Source: an uncultured Paraprevotella sp.
GTDB taxonomy: Bacteria > Bacteroidota > Bacteroidia > Bacteroidales > Bacteroidaceae
Assembly: GCA_900548345.1 (NCBI GenBank)
Contig: URKA01000018.1
Span: 1 to 60,201 of the forward strand
Length of the DNA: 60,201 nucleotides
Direction: 5' to 3'
Shown: positions 41,510-50,791 of the stretch, one piece after another
Layout: each line of letters opens with the position of its first letter
Numbering within the stretch: position 1 is the stretch's first letter
Notes under the pieces: generated by a model
Told to the model about the DNA's origin: nothing
What the model saw: the letters and a program-made list of their open reading frames with translations, nothing else
Databases searched by the model: none
Made by a program: the position numbers and the translations under genes

Positions 41510-43273
41510 TTACACTTCCGTCCATTCCGGATTCTGTTCCGCGCCCTGATAGCGCAGTTCATCCCAAGGTATGGGCAGATAATATTGCAGTTCGTTGAAC
41601 ACCCTGATACGTTTCGGGAAACGGTTCATGTTGCTTATCGTGTAAGTCTTTGCCCCGCTGGCCGACTGCACAATCTCAATCTTCTTGATGGGATTGAACT
41701 CTCCGCTCAGTTTCTCTACGGCAATGCCCCAACGCAGGATGTCCCAGTAGGTAGTCTCCTCAAAGGCCAGTTCCACACGGCGTTCGTTGACGTATGCATC
41801 CCAGTCGAGCGTAGGCAGTTCGTGCATGTGGGCACGGACGCGTGTCTTGTTCACATACTGGCGCGCCGTCTCCGTGTCGCCCAGGCGGAACATCACTTCG
41901 GCATAATCCAGAAGCACCTCGGCATAACGCCAGATGATGCAGTTCTGCTTGCTGGCATACGTGTCGTTGTTGTCGATTTGCTGCGTTTCGTCCACAAACT
42001 TGCCCAAGTAATAGCCCGTCAGTGTAACGGCTGCCGTAGTAGACGTGCCGTATGCCGTAAGGTCAGCTCCCGGCACCTTGGTCAATCCCTGACGGGTATA
42101 GTGGATGTCCATCACGTGTCCACGGAATTCCGCTCCGTCGTACAGGATATTGGCGTAGAAGCGGTAGTCGCGGTTCTCGTACGGCTTCCGTGCGTCATAC
42201 ACCGCACCGTCGCGCATGCCATACTCGTCCACATGATTTTGCGTAGGAGTATACAACGCATTGGTTCCCGTAAAAGAGGGGGCTGCGGCATCGCGGTCCA
42301 ACCTGTGTCCGAAGCCGGTAGCAAAATTTCCGTCATCGGAGTGCTGCACTTCCAAGATGGACTCCTGGCTGTTCTTCGTCAGGAAGATGTTGCGGTAGCT
42401 CTTTTTGATTTCGTCCTGCGACGTACCCGTCACCGGCACCAGACTGTAGTACTTCAATCCCATCAGGTCTTCGTAAGCTGTTTTAGCCGCTTTCAGCATG
42501 GCTTCCGTACGGTCGTCAGGGAATCCCAAGAAAGGTTTCTCCTGATTCTGGAACTTCACGCCGGCAGCCCACAGATATGCCTTTGCCTTGAGCATCATGG
42601 CCGCACCCTTCGTCACGCGTCCCTTGTCAATGGCGTCGTGTTCAACCGGGAGTAGCGCGGCAGCCTTATCAGCTTCTTCCGTGATATACTTCACCATCTC
42701 CTCGTACGAAGCACGCGGGAATGTGACGGGATTGACCAACGGGTCGTACACCTTGTCGATAAGGAACACACCACCGTGCAAACGCCACAGCACATAATAA
42801 TAATATGCGCGGAAGAAATGGGCTTCGCCCAGCAGACGCTGTTTCTGGCTACCTTCGGCAATTTCTCCCTGATTCTCCAACAAACGGTTCACCGACTGGA
42901 TTTGCGTATAGTAGCTGTTCCAGTTCACCAATGCCCATCGGGTGATTTCCGTGGTGTTGCCTTTCAGCAAATCGCCGTATCCGGCATTGAAGTAGTCGGT
43001 CTTCGACACGGTGACCTGGTCGCCGAACCAAGGCATATAGTAACGCGAAGCTCCTTTAAGAAGCGTGATGGTAGTCGGCACGTAGGTGGAAAAGCCGTGA
43101 TTCATGTTGCGATACCACGGAAGGACATATTCGTCCAGCAGCATGGAATTGCCCCATACGGCCGTTTCCGACATGCGGTCTACCGGCATATCCTTGAACA
43201 AGTCGTCGCATCCCGTCATAAAAGGGAAAGATGCAATAATCAATCCTTTGAGAATATATTTCTTTATCTTCAT
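41510..43273 (-). CDS. SusD/RagB family nutrient-binding lipoprotein
   Basis: A 587-residue surface lipoprotein (lipobox Cys22 in FMTGCDD). It is helix-rich with the TPR-like SusD pattern: LGEAHFFRAYYYYVLWRLHGGV near residue 140 and the C-terminal RRVELAFEETTYWDILRWG. It caps the SusC barrel and binds ligand. It is encoded 35 nt after susC. The metalloprotease upstream in the same operon suggests peptide or protein ligands more than glycans; no glycoside hydrolase is present. Confidence 0.93.
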   Translation of the reverse strand: MKIKKYILKGLIIASFPFMTGCDDLFKDMPVDRMSETAVWGNSMLLDEYVLPWYRNMNHGFSTYVPTTITLLKGASRYYMPWFGDQVTVSKTDYFNAGYGDLLKGNTTEITRWALVNWNSYYTQIQSVNRLLENQGEIAEGSQKQRLLGEAHFFRAYYYYVLWRLHGGVFLIDKVYDPLVNPVTFPRASYEEMVKYITEEADKAAALLPVEHDAIDKGRVTKGAAMMLKAKAYLWAAGVKFQNQEKPFLGFPDDRTEAMLKAAKTAYEDLMGLKYYSLVPVTGTSQDEIKKSYRNIFLTKNSQESILEVQHSDDGNFATGFGHRLDRDAAAPSFTGTNALYTPTQNHVDEYGMRDGAVYDARKPYENRDYRFYANILYDGAEFRGHVMDIHYTRQGLTKVPGADLTAYGTSTTAAVTLTGYYLGKFVDETQQIDNNDTYASKQNCIIWRYAEVLLDYAEVMFRLGDTETARQYVNKTRVRAHMHELPTLDWDAYVNERRVELAFEETTYWDILRWGIAVEKLSGEFNPIKKIEIVQSASGAKTYTISNMNRFPKRIRVFNELQYYLPIPWDELRYQGAEQNPEWTEV

Positions 43274-43308
43274 GATTCCTCTTCTTTAACGATAAACACC
43301 TCTTTTAT

Positions 43309-46300
43309 TTAAAATCCGAGATTCAGGGTCAGACCGTATGAACGCTGAATGGGATAGCCGCGCAACGATTCGGGGTCCATACCTTCCAACGATGACCATG
43401 TGATCAGGTTGCTGCCCTGCAAGGCGATACTGGCCGATGCCATTTTCATCTTCTTCAATACATTCTTGGGCAGAGCATACCCCACAGACAATGTCTTCAG
43501 ACGAAGGAAGTCGCAATCGCGCACCCAGAAGGTGGACTCCTTACGGTTGTTGTCACTTGCTGTCGTGAACTTGATGCGCGGATAGGTGGCGTCTGGATTC
43601 TCAGGCGTCCAGGAGTCGGTCAGATGATACTTCTGGAATCTCTGCAAACTCCCGCTGTTCGTGGTATAAAGCTCACGGATGTTCTGCTGATAGCCCGTCA
43701 TGCCCTGAAACATGGCATTCACAAAGAATCCTTTGTAGCTCACACCGAGACGGAAACTCATCGAAAAGTCCGGGTTGGACGAGTTCTTCACGTAAATCAG
43801 GTCGTTCGTATCGATGACATTGTCTCCGTTCTGGTCCTTGTATTTGATGTCTCCCGGCGCCAGTGTGGCGTTTCCCTGTCCGTCCTGATTCACCTTATAG
43901 TTGTCAATCTCTTCCTGCGAACGGAACAGGCCTTCGGCTTCGTACATGGACCACACCAGACTGCTCCGCCCTACGCGGCGGCGATTCTCCGAAAGCGAGG
44001 ACTCATCGCCAAAATCCAGATACTTGTCCTGTGTCTTGGCCAAAGTCACCGCCACATTGTATTTCACCTTGCCTATCGTATTGCGGTGGTCGAGCGTAAT
44101 ATCCCATCCCCAGCCCTTCAATTCGGCAAAATTCATGCTGGGCACATTGCCGTTGGTTCCCGTCGAGGGCGGATACAGATACGAGGGAGCGGATGTGATT
44201 TTATTGGTCTCGTAACGCCAGTAATACTCGAATGTCAAACCGAAACGGTTATCCCAAAAACCTAAGTCCGCAGCGACATTATAATCGTGTGTCTTTCCCC
44301 ATGTCAGATTGGGATTGGGATAGTTTCCTGTGGTCATAATCAAACCCGGACGATAATTGCCGCCGATGTTGTATCCCGCCCCTACAGACTCCATATAGGT
44401 CAGCAGGTAGGAATAATCTCCTACAAGTCCGTCGTTGCCCAACCAACCGGTTGAAGCACGGAACTTGATGTTGGAAATGACCGGCTGCTTCCAGTTCTTG
44501 AAAAACTTCTCATTGGACAATACCCACGATGCGGATACGGAGGGGAAGAAGCCCCAACGGTGGTCGGCATCGAAATACGTGGAACCGTCGACACGGAAAC
44601 TGGCCTCCACGAAATAGCGCATGTCATATCCGTAGTTCAGACGACCGATGAGCGAAGCACGCTGATTGTAGGATTCGCTGCCCACCAGACGTGAAGTCAC
44701 CGCCGTACCGATGATTTCGGGATATACGCTCATGTCCTGGTTCTCTCCCGTCATGTATTGGCTGTGGGTCTCCTGGAAGTTAGCCACAAGCATGGCCCCC
44801 ACATCGTGCTTGCCGACAAAGGTCCGGTTGTAGCTGATACCCGCTTCATACAGTTTGTTATCCACAAAACGGTCGGTTTGCTCCAAAGAGACCTTTGCAG
44901 TGGGATATATCGTATTTTTGTCGGCTGTAAAGTCACCGGTCTGCTGGTCGTATGTATACAGCGTAACGGGCTTGTCGAATGTCTTCTCTATACGGTTGTT
45001 GTTGTCGAACGTCGTGCGTATATAGGCCGAAAGACCCTTTACCCAAGGCACATCGTACCTCAAGGTCGCGGTAATCGTATTCATCTTGCTGATGTCTTTC
45101 TTATACCCTCCTATTCCGTAGATGTTCACCAACGGGTTGCTTCCGTCTATGCTGGCCAACTGCCCGTTGTCGAACGCAAGCACCTGAAGGGGCGAGAAAC
45201 TATAGGCCGCATCTATGGACGTATAGCTCGTATTCTTGTTGTTGGAACGCGAACCGATGAGATCCAACGACAGCACAAGTCCCTTTACCAATGTAGCGTC
45301 CAGCTTGGCAGAGTAATTGAAGCGGTCGCGCCCAACCCCGCTATACAAGCCTTTGGAATGGGTGTATCCACCTGAGATGTAATATTTCACGAAGTTGTTC
45401 CCGCCGTTTACCGATACACTGTGTGTAGTAGTATACCCTACATTGTCCAGGTAATCCATCAAGTCGGAATCTCCGTAAACGTTGGGATTGGAATGATTGC
45501 GAATCATATCGAGTTGTTCGGGCGTATAAGCCGTTCCCGTACCTGAGTTCTCTACCGCACGGTTGTACAACAGGGCGTACTCGTATGCATTGAGAAACTC
45601 CGGCAGTTGCGTAGCCTGCTGAACATTGATTTGCCCACGATAATTGACAGCAACCTTCTGCTCGCCCGCAGCGCGTTTGGTCTGTACCAGAATCACGCCA
45701 TTGGCGGCACGGGCACCGTATACGGCAGAAGCCGCAGCATCCTTCAGAATGGAAATGCTTTCGATATCATCGGGGTTCAAATCGGAAAGGCGCATCTCAC
45801 CGTCACTGGTGTTCGTTCCGAAACGCGGGACACCATCAATAACCAACAACGGTGAGTTGTTGATACCGCGGACACGTATGCTGGCTTCTTTCGCCGTACT
45901 GGGGTCTCCTGTGGTCGACATGACCTGAAGACCGGCTACCTGTCCGGCCAATGCTTCGTCCAGATTAGCCGTCGGCATCATCAACAGGTCTTCCGCCTTG
46001 ATGGTCTCCACAGAACCTGTCAGAGCAGCCTTTTTCTGGGTACCATATCCTACAATCACCAGTTCGTCCAAATCCTGTGCATCATCTTCCATTGTGATGC
46101 TCACACTGGACTGTGCCGCCTTTATCTTCACACGGACTGTCTTATATCCCATAAAGGAAACCACCAATTCATCGGATTTCTGTCCCCGTGCTATGGCAAA
46201 ATTACCATCCAGGTCGGTCACAACTCCCGTCTTGTCCTCATTCCACTTCACGTGGGCACCGATAACAGGTTCGCCGCCCCGGTCGAGAACCCGACCTTTC

Positions 46301-46374
46301 AACAAAGAGGTCTGTGCAGACAAACTTATAGTCATACACCAGATGCCCAATAAAATACTCAGTATCCTCTTCAT
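43309..46374 (-). CDS. SusC/RagA family TonB-linked outer-membrane protein
   Basis: A 1021-residue importer. Seen: signal peptide (ending LSAQ), carboxypeptidase-like regulatory domain (GRVLDRGGEPVIGAHV, about 28-110), TonB box DELVIVGYGTQKK, plug with VRGINNSPLLVIDGVPR and NPDDIESISILKDAAASAVYGARAANGVI, and a large beta barrel that ends in NLGF. It works with the SusD partner encoded next. The upstream metalloprotease gene ends 11 nt before its start, so they are co-transcribed. Confidence 0.95.
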   Translation of the reverse strand: MKRILSILLGIWCMTISLSAQTSLLKGRVLDRGGEPVIGAHVKWNEDKTGVVTDLDGNFAIARGQKSDELVVSFMGYKTVRVKIKAAQSSVSITMEDDAQDLDELVIVGYGTQKKAALTGSVETIKAEDLLMMPTANLDEALAGQVAGLQVMSTTGDPSTAKEASIRVRGINNSPLLVIDGVPRFGTNTSDGEMRLSDLNPDDIESISILKDAAASAVYGARAANGVILVQTKRAAGEQKVAVNYRGQINVQQATQLPEFLNAYEYALLYNRAVENSGTGTAYTPEQLDMIRNHSNPNVYGDSDLMDYLDNVGYTTTHSVSVNGGNNFVKYYISGGYTHSKGLYSGVGRDRFNYSAKLDATLVKGLVLSLDLIGSRSNNKNTSYTSIDAAYSFSPLQVLAFDNGQLASIDGSNPLVNIYGIGGYKKDISKMNTITATLRYDVPWVKGLSAYIRTTFDNNNRIEKTFDKPVTLYTYDQQTGDFTADKNTIYPTAKVSLEQTDRFVDNKLYEAGISYNRTFVGKHDVGAMLVANFQETHSQYMTGENQDMSVYPEIIGTAVTSRLVGSESYNQRASLIGRLNYGYDMRYFVEASFRVDGSTYFDADHRWGFFPSVSASWVLSNEKFFKNWKQPVISNIKFRASTGWLGNDGLVGDYSYLLTYMESVGAGYNIGGNYRPGLIMTTGNYPNPNLTWGKTHDYNVAADLGFWDNRFGLTFEYYWRYETNKITSAPSYLYPPSTGTNGNVPSMNFAELKGWGWDITLDHRNTIGKVKYNVAVTLAKTQDKYLDFGDESSLSENRRRVGRSSLVWSMYEAEGLFRSQEEIDNYKVNQDGQGNATLAPGDIKYKDQNGDNVIDTNDLIYVKNSSNPDFSMSFRLGVSYKGFFVNAMFQGMTGYQQNIRELYTTNSGSLQRFQKYHLTDSWTPENPDATYPRIKFTTASDNNRKESTFWVRDCDFLRLKTLSVGYALPKNVLKKMKMASASIALQGSNLITWSSLEGMDPESLRGYPIQRSYGLTLNLGF

Positions 46375-46385
46375 ATCCTCCTTCT

Positions 46386-48965
46386 TTAGTTATTCGACAA
46401 TGTTCTTTCCAACTCCAATATCTGGTACTCATAAAAATCGCGTGTATCACCGGTGGCCGCAGCACGACGAGCTTTATAAAGCGACAGGACTTTACGCAAA
46501 CAACCTGTCATGGCCGCCCCCATCCGGGCCTTGGAAAGCGTCGGCAATCCGAAATTAATGCGGAGGAAGGAATGAGTTTCTTCCATCGCCGCCCGTGAAC
46601 ATATCGGATGGCAGCAACCGTTCAAGTCTTCATCGTTCCATCCGCAACTGTCGAAATTGTATGCCGAAGAGCTTGATTTTCCGGCAGCTTTCAATCCGGA
46701 GTTATTGGTCATCAAGGCAATTGCCGTAGCCTGAAGCTCCTGCTCCGCAGGTGTCAGTTTTCCGCCCGCCGGTGCCTTGAATATGCCATTCATCACATCG
46801 CTCAGGTAATCCGTCAACTGATAGTTATTTCTTGCGTCCGCAGCGCCGCCCTCCTGAATCCGGTACAGGACGGAAGAATTCAACAAGGCACTGACCACTG
46901 AAGTCTGCAACTTGTCGTTTACATTCATATTGATTTCCAGTTTTCCTATCAACCCGTCAGGAGTCAGCCATTCATGGTAGGTACGAGCCTGATTCAACAG
47001 CCAGTCCATGGCCTTCTTCTGGGTAGCCTTATCGATATAATGCTTGGAAGTAGCCTTCCCGTCGCCCTGACGGATTTCCTCATAACGGATTCCGCCGATA
47101 TAGGGCATTACATGGCGCAGAAATCTTGAGTACTGAATGACCACCTCCATATAGATGTTCTCGACCGCATCGTAACGTTCGCCTTTTTCCATCGTCCAGT
47201 CTTCAAGGTTTGCCATCAGTATCTTCAGGTTACTGATTCCGTAATCACCGGCCTTGATATGGTCGTCACCGAGGTCCTCCGTCAAATCGGTAGGGTCCAC
47301 TGTTCCCATGAACTGCTGTGCTCCGAACTCATACATCGGGTCACCGGCCTTTTCCTGAATCCACGCATCCAGCACGCTCTTTTCATCTTCCGGCGTACGC
47401 GCATCGGGTATCAGCCGATATCCCCAGTTGATGGCATGGATATCATATACTCCCAATACGGGCGGCGTAAGTTTGACACCGCGTTCCACATCTCCGGGCT
47501 GAGCCACATAATTGTTACGGGCATAGTCCATAATACTCGGCGTGGTTCCGTAACGTTGCGTAAAACCGGGACTGCGCAAAGAATCCACAGGGAACGAGTA
47601 GCTGGCTCCCATGTTGTGCATCAGCCCCAAAGTATGACCGATTTCATGCGCGGCGGCATAACGGATGGACTCCCTCATTACATCATCGTCGAAAACCGTT
47701 TTCCTCACCCGTTCGTCCACCGCTCCGGTCTGCACGAATCTCCAATTGTGGAGCAGGGAGATGATGTTGTGATACCATATTACATCTGCCGTCAGAATCT
47801 CGCCCGTACGAGGGTCTACATGGCTTGGCCCCATAGCGTTGGGTGTGGCCGTGGCGGCGTACTTGAAACAACTGTAACGCATATCATCAGGGTCAAATTC
47901 AGGGTCATCTTTCGGATAATCCACAGCTTTGACGGCATTCTTGAATCCTGCCACCTCAAAAGCGGCATTCCAATCTTCAATACCCGTCTTTATCGTGCCT
48001 CTCCATTTTTCTGGGAAAGCCGTATCGACATAAAACACGATAGGCTTCATAGGTTCCACCAGTTCTCCGGCGAAGTAACGCGCCTTGTCTTCCTCACGGG
48101 GTTCCAATCTCCAACGGTGGATATATGTACGGGTATCTATACGGTCCTTTTCAGAAGTATAGATATTCTTATCCTGATAAAAGTAGCCCACCCGATTGTC
48201 CTGCATACGCATCGGCATCAAGATGTCGGGAAGCACGAACAATGAACGGTGCATCGTCACCGAATAAGGCTGATTAAGCAATGTCAGGTTAAAGGACAAA
48301 AGGCTTTCAATCTCGATATTGTTCTTGAAAGTCTTCACTTCTGTCAGATTGGAAGCCTCCGAGACGAATGTTCCTTTCAGCGCACTCTTCCCGCCCAACA
48401 ATTTGGAAAGCGGATTTTCCTGTTTGATGGGACTTATACACTTCTCGTTACCGGAAAAAAATGAAGTCATGTCGATGACCAGGTTACCATTGTTCCTCGC
48501 CACAATCTTGAAGCCTTTCAATACAGGGTCACGGAAGTTCTTGTCAAAGGCCGCAGCGATAGGGTCGGCAGGGTTCACCATACTATTCTGCTGCACCTCA
48601 TGCATATATACCTTTTGTTCATCGTGGCTGAAGCGAATCATCAACGGTTCGGTTGCCATCTGGCCGGCAACAAAATCCTGCGTATTGCTGGTAGCCGCCA
48701 CACGGTTTGCCAACATATAGGTATGTTTGAACGCAGAATCGGACAGTTCGAAATAAAGTTTTCCTTCTTTTTTATTGGTTATCGTCGTAAAAAGACCTTT
48801 TGTAACCGTTGCATCTTTCGTGACTTTCTTATAATCCGCATTCACAGAATCTTTAGTCTGAACCAAAGAGGCCAACGATTTCTTCTTCGACTTTTTCTTT
48901 GCCATCGTCTGTGTGCTTCCGCCGAACAGGAACACCAGAGCCATTAAACAAACTGTTCTATTCAT
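46386..48965 (-). CDS. Zinc-dependent metalloprotease (metzincin type, DUF5117/DUF5118)
   Basis: An 859-residue exported protease. Seen: signal peptide (ending TMAK), N-terminal DUF5118/DUF5117-like regions (about 30-280), and a catalytic domain with HEIGHTLGLMH (H440, E441, H444 and H450, the HExxHxxGxxH zinc site) and a Met-turn SIMDY about 35 residues later. It is the first gene of the operon with susC and susD, which makes a substrate-cutting role at the cell surface likely. I find no lipobox, so it may be periplasmic or secreted. Confidence 0.88.
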   Translation of the reverse strand: MNRTVCLMALVFLFGGSTQTMAKKKSKKKSLASLVQTKDSVNADYKKVTKDATVTKGLFTTITNKKEGKLYFELSDSAFKHTYMLANRVAATSNTQDFVAGQMATEPLMIRFSHDEQKVYMHEVQQNSMVNPADPIAAAFDKNFRDPVLKGFKIVARNNGNLVIDMTSFFSGNEKCISPIKQENPLSKLLGGKSALKGTFVSEASNLTEVKTFKNNIEIESLLSFNLTLLNQPYSVTMHRSLFVLPDILMPMRMQDNRVGYFYQDKNIYTSEKDRIDTRTYIHRWRLEPREEDKARYFAGELVEPMKPIVFYVDTAFPEKWRGTIKTGIEDWNAAFEVAGFKNAVKAVDYPKDDPEFDPDDMRYSCFKYAATATPNAMGPSHVDPRTGEILTADVIWYHNIISLLHNWRFVQTGAVDERVRKTVFDDDVMRESIRYAAAHEIGHTLGLMHNMGASYSFPVDSLRSPGFTQRYGTTPSIMDYARNNYVAQPGDVERGVKLTPPVLGVYDIHAINWGYRLIPDARTPEDEKSVLDAWIQEKAGDPMYEFGAQQFMGTVDPTDLTEDLGDDHIKAGDYGISNLKILMANLEDWTMEKGERYDAVENIYMEVVIQYSRFLRHVMPYIGGIRYEEIRQGDGKATSKHYIDKATQKKAMDWLLNQARTYHEWLTPDGLIGKLEINMNVNDKLQTSVVSALLNSSVLYRIQEGGAADARNNYQLTDYLSDVMNGIFKAPAGGKLTPAEQELQATAIALMTNNSGLKAAGKSSSSAYNFDSCGWNDEDLNGCCHPICSRAAMEETHSFLRINFGLPTLSKARMGAAMTGCLRKVLSLYKARRAAATGDTRDFYEYQILELERTLSNN

Positions 48966-49082
48966 CTTTACTTTATTTATATTATAGAGTACGAATACCG
49001 CACCGTTTTATCCACAACGTTTTCCGTTCGCTACGGGAAAATTCCCCGTTTCATCGATTATCTTTTTTAAAGATAGACAAAG

Positions 49083-49115
49083 ATGCGCCCCTGCCGAAGC
49101 GAGGACACATCTTTT
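49083..49115 (-). terminator. Possible terminator of the LRR protein gene
   Basis: On the minus strand GATG and CATC close a hairpin with an inner TCCT/AGGG helix around a CTTCGG loop region. The stem is imperfect and no good U-tract follows, so this is weak. Confidence 0.3.
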
Positions 49116-49132
49116 CATATTATATATAATTA

Positions 49133-50515
49133 CTACTTTACAATCACCTTATAGGCACGACCGTTTACCGACACGGCATATACCCCTGCCGTCAACGGCA
49201 TTTCAACTGTAGATGCTGTTGCGCGCACCTGTGCCATCCTCACACCGGCCATGTTATAAACAGCCACCTCATCGCCCTGTGTCAGACCTGCCAGTTTCAC
49301 TGCGCCGTCCACACTCAGTACCTTCACGGATTCAATACCGGTTTCTGCTATACCATCAGCTTTTCCTACCGTGATTTCAGTTGTCTTGAACGCATTCACG
49401 CCCGTGAATTTCGGGAAAGCCTCCGTAGTCATCTCGCAGTATACGGGAGCTGGCTGGGCCTTCAGGAAAGTGAACACGCCGCCGGCCTCCGTGTAATCCT
49501 CACCGGCCGTCAGTGCCGTACCGTCAGTGGTCTTCCAGGTATATACCGTAGCCTTGGCTTCGGCAGCCACGCCCTGAACGTTCGTCTGGGCGGACAAATC
49601 CAAGGTCTCGCCCACCGTGATGTTCTCCACGATGCTCATAGCATTCTGAGGAGCATAGGTATAGGTCTTGATGCTCAAAGTTGGAAGAGTGGCCAAAGTA
49701 AGGTTGTTCTTTGAACAGTTCAGGCTTTTGGTCACATTGTCAGCCTTCAATTCCGTCAGCGCATTGCCCATACAGAACAACGTGCCTAATTTGGGAAGAG
49801 ACGTCACGTCAAGACTGGTCAGCCGGTTGTTGTTCAAAGTCACATACGTCAAAGCCGTGTTGGCGGACAAGTCTATAGAAGTCAGACCGCAATTGATGAG
49901 ATAAAGGGAAGCTAAGGACGTGTTGGCGGACAAATCCAACGTGCCCACCGGGGTATTGTTCAAGGATACATACGTCAAGGCCGTATTGTGGCTCAGGTCG
50001 ATGGAAGTAAGGGACATGTCCTTGGCATCCAGACGGGTCAGGGCCGTATTGGCAGACAGGTCCAGTTCCGTTATGGGGTTAGCGTAGCAATCCAGACGGG
50101 TCAGCTTCACGTTCTTGCTCAAATCCAAAGAGGTCAGAGCGTTAGAGTACACATCAAGACGCTGCAAGTCCACTGCGTTTGACACGTCCAAAGAAGTTAC
50201 CTTGGTGCCGCCGACTGCATACGAACAGTCGAAATAGGCAAGGTTGTCACCGTAGATCTTGATTGCACCCTCATTCACCGGAGTGCCCTCCACGGTTGTG
50301 GAGGTCCCGTACTCATCAAAGACGGCAATCTCTTCTGTCTCCACCAAAACACCGTTACCCCAGTCTATCTGCAACTTCGTACCGGCTACGGATGTCGCAA
50401 ACACCAAGTTACGTGTGTTGCCGTCCACCGGAGAAGTCAGCGTGATGGAAGGCTGCTGGGCTCTTACCATCAAAGCTACAAAAGCCAACGTAATAAATAA
50501 GCAGATTTTTCTCAT
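49133..50515 (-). CDS. Secreted leucine-rich-repeat protein with type IX-like tail
   Basis: A 460-residue protein with a signal peptide (MRKICLFITLAFVALMVRAQ). About eight leucine-rich repeats of about 21 residues (LTSLDLSKNVKLTRLDC type) fill residues 95-265; an Ig-like region (YTWKTTDGTALTAGEDY) follows, then a tail with VAVYNMAGVRMAQ and TAGVYAVSVNGRAYKVIVK. LRRs usually bind proteins. A start 7 codons earlier (50536) is also ATG; I prefer 50515 at the signal peptide. It is divergent from the M6 protease gene, with a 276-bp gap. Function is unknown. Confidence 0.82.
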   Translation of the reverse strand: MRKICLFITLAFVALMVRAQQPSITLTSPVDGNTRNLVFATSVAGTKLQIDWGNGVLVETEEIAVFDEYGTSTTVEGTPVNEGAIKIYGDNLAYFDCSYAVGGTKVTSLDVSNAVDLQRLDVYSNALTSLDLSKNVKLTRLDCYANPITELDLSANTALTRLDAKDMSLTSIDLSHNTALTYVSLNNTPVGTLDLSANTSLASLYLINCGLTSIDLSANTALTYVTLNNNRLTSLDVTSLPKLGTLFCMGNALTELKADNVTKSLNCSKNNLTLATLPTLSIKTYTYAPQNAMSIVENITVGETLDLSAQTNVQGVAAEAKATVYTWKTTDGTALTAGEDYTEAGGVFTFLKAQPAPVYCEMTTEAFPKFTGVNAFKTTEITVGKADGIAETGIESVKVLSVDGAVKLAGLTQGDEVAVYNMAGVRMAQVRATASTVEMPLTAGVYAVSVNGRAYKVIVK

Positions 50516-50752
50516 AACAATACTATTTTTATTCATATTCTGTATTCATATCTTGACAATAAAGACACTAAACATCGCAAATATACTCATTTTATTCATA
50601 CTGCGAAGAGATTATTACGAAAAAAACTGTTTTAGGTCGGATTTTACAACCATATCGGCGTAATCGTATCATATAGAAAGTAGGCAAGGCGTTTTTGAGA
50701 CAAATCAAGTCTTAAAAAAACAAAACTAAAGTCTGGTTAAAGGATTAATAAT

Positions 50753-50760
50753 TACCTTTG
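50753..50760 (+). promoter_or_regulatory. -7 box for the M6 protease gene
   Basis: TACCTTTG fits TAnnTTTG, 31 nt before the ATG at 50792. No convincing -33 TTTG is present. Confidence 0.5.
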
Positions 50761-50791
50761 CCTTTATTACATCTATAATACCTTATATAAT

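Noticed and set aside
49850..50230. Tandem DNA repeats within the LRR gene as a possible recombination cassette
   Set aside because: The periodicity of about 63 bp follows from the leucine-rich repeats of the protein; the DNA copies are diverged and in frame.
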